From Pseudomonadota bacterium (GTDB taxonomy: Bacteria; Pseudomonadota; Alphaproteobacteria; Acetobacterales; Acetobacteraceae), in NCBI GenBank assembly GCA_021801255.1, contig JAJYYH010000062.1, forward strand, positions 1 through 64,000: DNA of 64,000 bases, read 5' to 3'. The first letter of the stretch is position 1; each line of letters begins with the position of its first letter. This document shows positions 27,863 through 38,830 of this stretch, piece after piece. A program made the translations under genes and the position numbers. The notes below the pieces were generated by a model, which saw only the letters and a program-made list of their open reading frames with translations, did not search any database and was not told the DNA's origin.

Positions 27863-28654
27863 TCAAAGCAGTTCATAGGTGACGCGCGAGCCGTCCCGCC
27901 CGTTGAGCGCGAGCGCCACCCAGTTGGGCGCCGGCTTGGTGTCGGCATACCAGAGTTCGACGGCAAGATCGCCGCTCAGCGCGTAGTGCTGGGCGGTGAT
28001 ATCTCTGCCATCGGCGCGCTGCACGGACGCTACCCCCTGATCGGCAACGTGGGGGGCAAGGAGCCGGCCTTCCTCGGTATCGATCAGCGGCACCTTGAGG
28101 GTGCGCGGGTTCCAGTAGGTGTTGCCGATGGCCTCCAGGGGCGCGGCGTAGTGGAGCTTGCCGGCCTCGACCACGAGCGGGCCGTTCTCGCGCCGCGCCA
28201 CGACCTGCTTGCGGGTGCCGTTATCGTTCGTGGTGGCCGCAAAACCTTGGAGCGTATCGCCCTCCCAGGTCTCGATATTGCTGTGATTGTAGCGATAGAG
28301 CGGCAGCGGGCCGAGGCGGACGACGATATCGATGACGATATGCACCGTGAGCGGGCCTAAGGGTGGCGGGGGTTTCGCGGCCGGCGGGGGTTTCGCCGCG
28401 GTCGCGCCGGCCCCTTGCGGCGGCTTCTGATCGGCCGGCGCCGGCTGGTCGGTGCGGCCTTTCTGGCTGAAGGCGAGGGTATGGGTGCCGATCACGTCGC
28501 CCTTGCGCATGATGCGAAAGCCGAGGCTGCCGGAGGCGGGCACCGGCAGGTCGGCGCCCGGCTGCGGCGTGGCAGCCGCCGCCCAGGCACTGGCCCAACC
28601 CCCCGGCCAGATGAGCGCTCCCCCCGCCAGGACAAAAGCCCGCCTCTCTATCAT
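27863..28654 (-). CDS. DUF6134 family exported protein
   Basis: The 263-residue protein has an export signal with a twin-arginine look (MIERRAFVLAGGALIWPGGW ASAWAA). It then shows the DUF6134-type features LGFRIMRKGDVIGTHTLAFS, YRYNHSNIETWEGDTLQGFA ATTNDNGT and VELWYADTKPAPNWVALALN. It probably works in the periplasm; the function is unknown. A Pro-rich insert (residues about 70-100) separates the first strands. ATG 28654 is chosen because GGAGACGAGG lies before it; an ATG at 28672 is possible. Likely co-transcribed with the SDR. Confidence 0.78.
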   Translation of the reverse strand: MIERRAFVLAGGALIWPGGWASAWAAAATPQPGADLPVPASGSLGFRIMRKGDVIGTHTLAFSQKGRTDQPAPADQKPPQGAGATAAKPPPAAKPPPPLGPLTVHIVIDIVVRLGPLPLYRYNHSNIETWEGDTLQGFAATTNDNGTRKQVVARRENGPLVVEAGKLHYAAPLEAIGNTYWNPRTLKVPLIDTEEGRLLAPHVADQGVASVQRADGRDITAQHYALSGDLAVELWYADTKPAPNWVALALNGRDGSRVTYELL

Positions 28655-28739
28655 GCCCCTCGTCTCCATGGTTTGACTGCCAAGCATGGCCTCGGCCAAG
28701 TGGGTTTCCAAGCGACGGTTGCGTGAGCGGGGATGGGCC

Positions 28740-32512
<3,773 letters not shown>

Positions 32513-32559
32513 GGACCGGCGGGACGAGGCGGCGGGGTCAGAGCCTGAAGATCAATCGA

Positions 32560-32637
32560 ACTTGAAAAAGACGGCCCTCTGAAACCATGGATTTTTTCCG
32601 ATCGATTCTGGGGCGCGAGGGCATTCTTTTTCAAACT
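32560..32637 (-). repeat. Family II terminator-like repeat, copy after bamD
   Basis: In the sense of bamD the element starts right after the TAA: GTTTGAAAAAGAATGCCCTC, then GATCGGAAAAAATCC, TTTCAGAGGGC and CGTCTTTTTCAAG. GCCCTC pairs with GAGGGC, and the outer TTGAAAAAG with CTTTTTCAA, giving a long stem. The CTTTTTC tract after the inner stem is as expected of an intrinsic terminator. Confidence 0.8.
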
Positions 32638-33540
32638 TTAGAATATCCAGCCAAAGGTACGCTGGAAAAATCCCCCGTTATCGGCCTGGCCGACCATCTT
32701 GCCGCTCACCTGATGATCGGCAACGAGCAGGTTCCAGCTATCGCGGTACCATTCGCTATCGGGATAGTTATGTTCCAGCACGGCGGCGGATTTCTTGGCC
32801 TGATCGGGCAGGCCGATCAGCATATAAATCTCGGTCAGGCGATAGAGCGCCTCCGGCGCCATGTTGGTCTTCTGGTAGTCCTGCACGACGCGCTGATAGC
32901 GGTTGATGGCAGCGGCATAGAGTTTCTGGTTCTGGTACCAGCGGCCAATCGCCATCTCTTTGCCGGCGAGATGGTCGAGACAGAGGTCGATCTTGAGCCG
33001 CGCATCGCGGGCATAGGCGCTGTCGGGGAAGCGGTTGACCACTTCCTTGAGGTCGGCGAGCGCCTGCTCGGTGACTTTCTGGTCGCGCTGGATATCGGTG
33101 ATTTGCTCGTAAAAATTCAGCGCCCGCAGGTAATAGGCATAGGCGATGTCCTTGCTGGTCGGGTGGAGCTGGATGAAGCGGTCGAGCGTAGCCTCGGAAT
33201 CAGTGTATTTGTGGGCGAGATATTGTGAATAGCCGAGCATGAGCTGGGCGCTCGCCGCCCAGGGCGAGAAGGGATAATTCGACTGGAGCTGGTTGAACTT
33301 CTTATTCGCAATATCGAACTTCCGTGCGTTCAGCGCATCGAGCCCCTCGTTGTAGATCTGCTCGACCGGCTCTTTCGGCCCTTTGCTCGAGGCGTCATCA
33401 TCGTCGCTCTTCGCCGCGCAGCCCGCGAGCGCCAGCAGCGGCAGCGCTAAGAGCAGCGCGGCGACCGCCCGTCGCGCCCAGGGCGTCACACCCGCGGCAG
33501 GGCGAAAGGCGGCTCTTGGGGGGGGGGTTACCGGCGGCAC
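32638..33540 (-). CDS. bamD: Outer membrane assembly lipoprotein BamD
   Basis: The protein (300 residues from GTG 33540) has a lipoprotein signal (AVAALLLALPLLALAGC) with the lipidated Cys in LAGC. Tetratricopeptide repeats follow: VEQIYNEGLDALNARKFDIA, NYPFSPWAASAQLMLGYSQY, HPTSKDIAYAYYLRALNFYE and FPDSAYARDARLKIDLC. It is the essential lipoprotein of the BAM complex. The start is uncertain: GTG 33540 has GGGAGACG before it, while GTG 33489 would give a tighter signal peptide. A run of ten C on the coding strand (33518-33527) lies between the two, so its length decides whether the upstream start is in frame. Confidence 0.93.
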   Translation of the reverse strand: MPPVTPPPRAAFRPAAGVTPWARRAVAALLLALPLLALAGCAAKSDDDDASSKGPKEPVEQIYNEGLDALNARKFDIANKKFNQLQSNYPFSPWAASAQLMLGYSQYLAHKYTDSEATLDRFIQLHPTSKDIAYAYYLRALNFYEQITDIQRDQKVTEQALADLKEVVNRFPDSAYARDARLKIDLCLDHLAGKEMAIGRWYQNQKLYAAAINRYQRVVQDYQKTNMAPEALYRLTEIYMLIGLPDQAKKSAAVLEHNYPDSEWYRDSWNLLVADHQVSGKMVGQADNGGFFQRTFGWIF

Positions 33541-33680
33541 CGTGCGCGTCTCCCTGGCATGGCGTGGGGCTGGCGCGACAGCGGAACCGCCCTGCCCCTC
33601 GTGGCGCGCGCGGAAGGTCTCCACGCGCCAGCCGAATTTGCCTTTAGCACGCCTGGCCCGCAAGGAAAAGCAACCCGCCG

Positions 33681-33766
33681 CCAGGCTTGAAGAAGAACGC
33701 CCTCGGGAAATCTCGGCTTTTCTCCGTCGCTTCCCCAGCAAGCGGGCCGTTCTTTGCCAACTCTCG
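33681..33766 (-). repeat. Family II terminator-like repeat, copy after membrane-protein gene
   Basis: In sense direction, about 25 bases after the stop at 33792, it reads AGTTGGCAAAGAACGGCCCG, then GGAGAAAAGCC, ATTTCCCGAGGGC and GTTCTTCTTCAAGCC. The order of blocks matches the copies at 32560 and 43553. Short partial repeats of GGTTGCCACC and TTTGCCACC fill the bases between the stop and the element. Confidence 0.65.
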
Positions 33767-33791
33767 GTGGCAACCTCTTGGTGGCAAACTC

Positions 33792-34295
33792 TCAGCCGGG
33801 CCCCGGATCATCCTCGGCGGCGGCAAGCCCCCAATCGGCGGCGAGCCTGGCGCGGGCGCCGCGCAGTTCGGCGAGCCGGCGGCGGGTTGTGGCTTCGAGG
33901 ACCAGCAACACGACGACGGGCGCCAGCTCGGCCAGCAGCCAGCCGGCCGCGGCGGCGGCCCAGGCGCCGCTGACGACCAACATGTTGGCGATGAGGTCGA
34001 GACTGTTATCCATGCTCAGCCCATGATCCCAAAGCTGGCGAGCCGGCGCGACGCTGGCTGCGGCGCCGCAGAGCAGCATGGCCCGCGCGACCGGCTTGCC
34101 CGGCACGCGGTCGATCAGCAGCACCAGAAAGCCGGGCAGCAGCAGCACGGCGAGCAGGGCGGCGAGCGGGGTGGCGAGGGTGGCGAGCGCGCCGCAGGCG
34201 AGGCCCTGCAGCCAGACCAGCGAGCGGCGCGGCGCCGCAACGCCCCCCGCGGCCGGGCTTTTCGCGCCCCGCGCCCGATGCCCCGCCGCCTTCAT
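33792..34295 (-). CDS. Small membrane protein downstream of pseudokinase
   Basis: The 167-residue protein is not assigned to a family. It has two or three hydrophobic segments (LVWLQGLACGALATLATPLA ALLAVLLLPGFLVLLIDRV near 28-65; NMLVVSGAWAAAAAGWLLAE LAPVVVLLVLEATT near 104-137). The N-terminus is basic and the C-terminus Arg/Ala-rich. Its ATG overlaps the stop of the pseudokinase gene (ATGA), so the two are made together and may form one membrane complex. A family II repeat marks its 3' end. Confidence 0.78.
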   Translation of the reverse strand: MKAAGHRARGAKSPAAGGVAAPRRSLVWLQGLACGALATLATPLAALLAVLLLPGFLVLLIDRVPGKPVARAMLLCGAAASVAPARQLWDHGLSMDNSLDLIANMLVVSGAWAAAAAGWLLAELAPVVVLLVLEATTRRRLAELRGARARLAADWGLAAAEDDPGPG

Positions 34296-36271
34296 CCGAG
34301 CACCATCCACCCCAGCGAGGCGGCCAGCGCGGTCATGCCGATGCCGAGCGCGATCTCGTGGCCGAGAGTGGTCGCCAGCACCCGGCGCGCCCGGGCATTC
34401 GCGGCGAGGCGGGCGCTTTCGCTATTGATCCGGTCGAGCGCGGCGCGCGCCTGCTTCAGGCCCTGCGCGTCGGCCGCCCGGGTGTCGGGGTTGTCAAGGA
34501 GGGCGAGCAGCAGCGGGAGCTGGCCGGTCCGCGCCAGCCGGCGCAGATGTTCGGCGAGTTCGGCGCGGCGGCCGCGATGGTTCCAAGTGTCGATGGCCGG
34601 CCCCATCTGCTCGGCGAGCCAGGCGGCGAGGCCGGGCAGCGGCGGCGCGGCGAAGCCTTCCTGCAGGCGGGCGAGCAGGCGCAGGCTCTCGATCTCGACG
34701 CCGTCGCTCGCCGCGCCGCCGCGCTCGCCGCCTGGGCGCCCATCCTGGCGGGCAGCGATGAAGGCGGCGATCGGGGCATCGAGCGGCAGACCCTGGCGGC
34801 GCTCCGGCTGTTGCGCCGTGGCTTCGAGCGCCGGCAGCAGATCAGCCAGCCGCACCACCACCTTGCCGGCGAGCAGCGGGCTGGCGCAGGGGAGCAGCGG
34901 GTTGAGCGCGTAGCAGACCCGCGCCAGACCGCCGCTCGGGCCGCCTCTGCGGAGCCAGAGGCGCTGCTGCTGCGCGCTCTGCCGCAAGGCCGGCGCCGCG
35001 CAATGCTCCGCCCGCGCCTGCGCCCAGGCCGCAACCGCCTCGCTATCGATGATTTCTTCGAGCCGGCTGGCCAGCTCACCACCCTCTCCGAGGCTTACCG
35101 CGAGCAGTGGGCCGAGCCCGTCGGGCCAGAGCGCGAGGCCACGCCAGGCGAGGGGGGCCAGCGGATCGAAGAGAGCCACGAGGCGGAGAACCATGGTGGC
35201 ATCCGCCTGGCGGTCATCGGGTGGCTGCTCGCCGCGCTGGCGCACCACCTCGTCCACCCGGCTGGTCAGCGCGGCATCGCCAAGGCTGCGGCGCAGCCAA
35301 TGGTCGAGATGCAGGCTCCGCACCAGGCGCACCCCTTCCTCGGGATGGCGGAACAGGGCATGAGCCAGCGTCCGCGCCTCCCAGATCGACTGCCCGGCAA
35401 TCACCAGCGGCCGCTGGGCGCGCCGTGGTGGCCGCGCCGCGACCCGCCGCGACCGGGCCGCGGAGGGATCGAGAAGAGCCTGCGGCGGCGGCCGGTGCGC
35501 CGGATCCTCGGCCAGCATGCCGCGCAGCAGATCGCTGAGCAGCCCCGGCAGCCGCGCTTCGCCGATCAGCGCTGCGTAGCTGCCAAGGTCGAGCTTACGC
35601 TGGATCACCGTGCCTTCGTCGAGCCCGGCGAGCGGCGGGTGGCCAAGCGCCAAAGTGAGCAGGGTCACGCCGAGCGCGTAGATATCGTCGGCGATGCTGC
35701 CCTCACCGCGGCCGGCGGGATGGCAGGACGCGACATAGGGCGGCTCGAACACCGCGTTCTGGTGGCTGGCGGGCGGGGCCGCCCAAGCGGCGCCGAGCAC
35801 CACCGGCTCGCCGGGGCCGGCACGGAAGATATTGTCCGGCCGCAGCGCGCGATGGGTGAGGCCGCGGGCGGCGAGCGCATCGAGCGCCAAGGCCGCCGGT
35901 TTCAGCACTGAGGCCATCAGTTCCGCCTCGCTCCAGGCTCGGGGAGCGGCGGCGAGCGCCGGGCCAGGCGGGGCCTGGCAGATGACGACGCCGCATTCGG
36001 TGCCATCCGGCAGGGCGGCCACGCCATGGGCGAGCGGCAGCAGCAGGCCGGGAATATTGAGGCCAGCGAGCAGGGTGATCGGACGCTCGCGCGCGGGCGC
36101 GAAGCGGCCGAGCCGCAGCGCCATCAGCGCCGCGCCGGAATGCCGCTCATCGTGGGCGGCAAACGCCTCCACCCCGCCCCCGGCGTCACGGAGCGGGGCC
36201 ATGAAATCAACCCGGAATTGCCCGGCGACCAGACCGGGCGGGGCGCTGCCCGTGGCAGGAGTATCGGCCAT
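34292..36271 (-). CDS. Predicted pseudokinase with C-terminal membrane anchor
   Basis: The 659-residue protein has a eukaryotic-type protein-kinase fold at about 15-290 but lacks key residues. The HRDLKPDN loop is HRALRPDN (140-147), so the catalytic Asp is Ala142 and Lys is Arg144. The DFG site reads VVLGAAW (157-163), and no glycine-rich loop is seen. Structural marks remain: AARGLTHRALRPDNIF, DDIYALGVTLLTLALGHPPL, and EDPAHRPPPQALL. The middle is helical and without a known domain. The last 25 residues form a membrane segment. It probably binds partners and does not phosphorylate. It lies 46 bases downstream of rsmA and is coupled to a small membrane-protein gene. Confidence 0.82.
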   Translation of the reverse strand: MADTPATGSAPPGLVAGQFRVDFMAPLRDAGGGVEAFAAHDERHSGAALMALRLGRFAPARERPITLLAGLNIPGLLLPLAHGVAALPDGTECGVVICQAPPGPALAAAPRAWSEAELMASVLKPAALALDALAARGLTHRALRPDNIFRAGPGEPVVLGAAWAAPPASHQNAVFEPPYVASCHPAGRGEGSIADDIYALGVTLLTLALGHPPLAGLDEGTVIQRKLDLGSYAALIGEARLPGLLSDLLRGMLAEDPAHRPPPQALLDPSAARSRRVAARPPRRAQRPLVIAGQSIWEARTLAHALFRHPEEGVRLVRSLHLDHWLRRSLGDAALTSRVDEVVRQRGEQPPDDRQADATMVLRLVALFDPLAPLAWRGLALWPDGLGPLLAVSLGEGGELASRLEEIIDSEAVAAWAQARAEHCAAPALRQSAQQQRLWLRRGGPSGGLARVCYALNPLLPCASPLLAGKVVVRLADLLPALEATAQQPERRQGLPLDAPIAAFIAARQDGRPGGERGGAASDGVEIESLRLLARLQEGFAAPPLPGLAAWLAEQMGPAIDTWNHRGRRAELAEHLRRLARTGQLPLLLALLDNPDTRAADAQGLKQARAALDRINSESARLAANARARRVLATTLGHEIALGIGMTALAASLGWMVLG

Positions 36272-36317
36272 TACGCGCTGTTCCCTCGGAACCCCAGCGA
36301 GGATGACACGATTTGGT

Positions 36318-37166
36318 TTACAATTTGGTAATGCCAGGGGCTTCGCGCACGGCGAGCCGGCCGGCGAGGTGGACGAATTCGGCGATTTCGAGACTTTCGG
36401 CGCGCCGCGTCCCATCAATTTCCGCGTCCCGCAGCAGCGTCTCGCCGCCGAGGCCGCGCAACGCCCCGCGCAGCATCTTGCGCCGCTGGCCGAAAGCCGC
36501 CGCCGTTAGCCGCTCGAGCGCCGCGCGCAAGGCGGGCGCGGGCTGTTCGGCATGCGGTTCGAGCACCACCACGGCGGAAAACACTTTGGGCGGCGGCATG
36601 AAAGCCTGGGGCGGCAGCACCAGCGCGCGCTCCACCCGGCAGAGAAACTGTGTCAGCACCGCGAGCCGCCCATAGGCCGGGCTGCCAGGCGCGGCGCAGA
36701 GCCGATCGGCGACCTCGCGCTGGAACATCAGCACCAAGCGCTCGAAGGCGGCGGCCTCGCGCAGCCAGCCGAGCAGCAGCGGGGTCGCGATGTTATAGGG
36801 CAGATTGGCGACGACGACGCGCGGGGCAGGCACGAGCGCGCGATAGTCGAGGCAGAGGGCGTCGGCGGCGACGATGCGAAGCCGCGGGCCGGCCGCCCTG
36901 CGCATCTCCTCAAGGGCGGCGATGGCGCGGCGGTCGATCTCGACCGCAGTGACGCTCGCCGCCGCGCTCGCCAGCAAGGCCCGCGTCAGCCCCCCCGGCC
37001 CCGGCCCCACCTCGATCACGTTGACGCCGGCTAGCGGTGCGGCGAGGGCGGCGATGCGGCCGGTGAGGTTGAGGTCGAGCAGGAAATGCTGGCCGAGCGC
37101 CTTGCGCGCGGTGAGATCGTGGCGGGCGATGACGTCGCGGAGCGGCGCGGTGAGCGGGTCGCTCAC
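36318..37166 (-). CDS. rsmA: 16S rRNA (adenine-1518/1519-N6) dimethyltransferase
   Basis: The 282-residue enzyme (KsgA) dimethylates two adjacent adenines in the 3' hairpin of 16S rRNA. Visible motifs are ARKALGQHFLLDLNLTGRIA, the SAM site VIEVGPGPGGLTRALL, VVANLPYNIATPLLLGWL (catalytic NLPY) and a C-terminal helical domain. GTG 37166 is chosen because the protein then begins like its homologues (VSDPLTAPLRDVIARH). A 10-bp hairpin covers this start. surA lies upstream; pdxA, often found between them, is absent. Confidence 0.95.
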   Translation of the reverse strand: MSDPLTAPLRDVIARHDLTARKALGQHFLLDLNLTGRIAALAAPLAGVNVIEVGPGPGGLTRALLASAAASVTAVEIDRRAIAALEEMRRAAGPRLRIVAADALCLDYRALVPAPRVVVANLPYNIATPLLLGWLREAAAFERLVLMFQREVADRLCAAPGSPAYGRLAVLTQFLCRVERALVLPPQAFMPPPKVFSAVVVLEPHAEQPAPALRAALERLTAAAFGQRRKMLRGALRGLGGETLLRDAEIDGTRRAESLEIAEFVHLAGRLAVREAPGITKL

Positions 37167-37197
37167 ACCAACGGCCAGCAAGAGCGACCGTTGGTGT
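37165..37197 (-). promoter_or_regulatory. Hairpin at the rsmA start codon
   Basis: A perfect 10-bp stem (ACACCAACGG with CCGTTGGTGT, 13-base loop) ends within the GTG start codon of rsmA. In the mRNA this would hide the ribosome site. If translation began further upstream the hairpin would be coding. Confidence 0.45.
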
Positions 37198-37292
37198 CGG
37201 TCGTCGTTTGGCGCGCCACCGCCCACCAACCCGACGCGCGTGATCTGCCGTGCCCGCTCATGCAGCAAAGGGTCGTGATCGCGGACGGCAGG

Positions 37293-38741
37293 TCATACCC
37301 CGCCCGTGCGCTGGTCGATGGAAGCGCGGCGGTGGAGATCGCGCATCATCTGGCGCGACTGCAGCTCGATGCGCTGGCTCATCAACTGGGTCATCACCTC
37401 CTGCTTGGTGGGAATGCCGAGATTGCGCTCCTCGCGTCCGCAGACCATCACCACCATGATGCCCTCCTGCGTCACCAACGGCTCGCTCGGCTTGTTATCG
37501 GGAAGTTTGGCCAACAGGTCATGCAGCGCCGGCGGGTTGATCTGTTCGAGGCGCACCTCGAGCGGCTCCGGCCGCGCCGGGTTACCCGCCGCCTTGTCGG
37601 CCGCCGCCATCGCGTCGCAATCATGCGCGGTGCTGGAAATTTGCTTGGCGCGGAGCAGCTTGGCGTGCTGCTCCTCGGTCGGGTTCTGCGGATCGAGCGG
37701 GGTCGCGAATTTCAGGAACACCTGGCGCAGCTTGAGAAGCGTGGCCGGATCATTGCCGATCTGACGCTTGGCGAGCAGGGTTACCACCGAGAGCCCGCCG
37801 GCCACCGGGATCGGGTTGCTGATCGCGCCCACCGGCATTTCGCTAATGACGCGCGTCACCGAGGGTTCGAGCTGATAGGGCTGCACCCAGCCGAGATCAC
37901 CGCCCTGGAGGGCGGTCTGGCTCTGGCTGAACTGGGCCGCGACCACGGCAAACGGCGCGCCCTTGCGCAACTGCCCGATCACCGTGTCGGCGAAGCGCCT
38001 GGCATCAGCGGCGTGCGTCGGATCGTCGATGGGGATGAAAATCTCGGCGACATGGTATTCCGGCTTGCCGGTCTCGGACTTGATCATGTTGATCTGGTCC
38101 TCGACATCCTTGTCGGTGACACGATCGGCGCCGCCGATCTGTTCGCGCAGCACCCGCGTCCAGCCCAGTTGCACGCGGGTCTGGTCATAGAGCGTGCGCA
38201 TCTCCGCCCCCTCGGCGGCGAGCCGGCGCGCCAGCGTGCCCGGCGGCATGTTGTTCTGGTGTTCGAGATTGGCGATGGTCTCGGCGACATCCTTGTCGGC
38301 GACGGCGACCTTGCGCCGCTGCACTTCCTGGAGGCGGAGCCGCTCGTCGATCAACTGGCGCACGACTTGCGGGGTGAGCCGGTCGAGCACCTCCTTGGTC
38401 ATCGGCAGGCCCGAGGAGAGCGCGAACAGGCGGCGGCGGTTATCGACGTCGGCGCCGCTGATGACATCGCCGTTGACCACCGCGACGATGCGCGATTCGC
38501 GCTCGGGATCAAGATTGAGGGCGGCATCGGCGGGGGGCGCTGGCTTGTCCGGCGGCGCAGTCGCGCTGGTAGCCGCGCCGGGTGCTGCCACTTTGGCCGG
38601 GGGGACGACCGCGGGAGCGGGCGGGGTCTGGGCCAGGGCCGGGGCGGCGAGCAACGGGCAGAGCAGCAATAGGCGAGCCCACCGCCCCCCGCGTGCACCG
38701 CCGCCCGATCGTGCCGTCTCCTGGATGAGCGTTATGACCAT
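37293..38741 (-). CDS. surA: Periplasmic peptidyl-prolyl isomerase SurA
   Basis: The 482-residue chaperone has a signal peptide (WARLLLLCPLLAAPALAQ). A Pro/Ala-rich linker and a SurA N-domain (ESRIVAVVNGDVISGADVDN; LTPQVVRQLIDERLRLQEVQ) follow. A parvulin domain follows at about 245-345 (EYHVAEIFIPIDDPTHA; FAVVAAQFSQSQTALQGGDL GWVQPYQLEP), with a further weak isomerase-like part after it. It escorts outer-membrane proteins to the BAM complex. It lies 89 bases downstream of lptD, whose product is a known SurA client in other bacteria. Confidence 0.93.
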   Translation of the reverse strand: MVITLIQETARSGGGARGGRWARLLLLCPLLAAPALAQTPPAPAVVPPAKVAAPGAATSATAPPDKPAPPADAALNLDPERESRIVAVVNGDVISGADVDNRRRLFALSSGLPMTKEVLDRLTPQVVRQLIDERLRLQEVQRRKVAVADKDVAETIANLEHQNNMPPGTLARRLAAEGAEMRTLYDQTRVQLGWTRVLREQIGGADRVTDKDVEDQINMIKSETGKPEYHVAEIFIPIDDPTHAADARRFADTVIGQLRKGAPFAVVAAQFSQSQTALQGGDLGWVQPYQLEPSVTRVISEMPVGAISNPIPVAGGLSVVTLLAKRQIGNDPATLLKLRQVFLKFATPLDPQNPTEEQHAKLLRAKQISSTAHDCDAMAAADKAAGNPARPEPLEVRLEQINPPALHDLLAKLPDNKPSEPLVTQEGIMVVMVCGREERNLGIPTKQEVMTQLMSQRIELQSRQMMRDLHRRASIDQRTGGV

Positions 38742-38830
38742 GGTGGCGATAGCATAGCAGCGGCGACCGCTGGCGGCCAACCACGGCGATCGGATTGTCC
38801 CGGCAGGGGAATCGCGGGTCATTGCCGCCG

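Noticed and set aside
34292-36418. Longer start for the pseudokinase reaching 36418
   Set aside because: The extra 49 residues overlap the 3' end of rsmA and look like a shadow of it; ATG 36271 lies after the rsmA stop.
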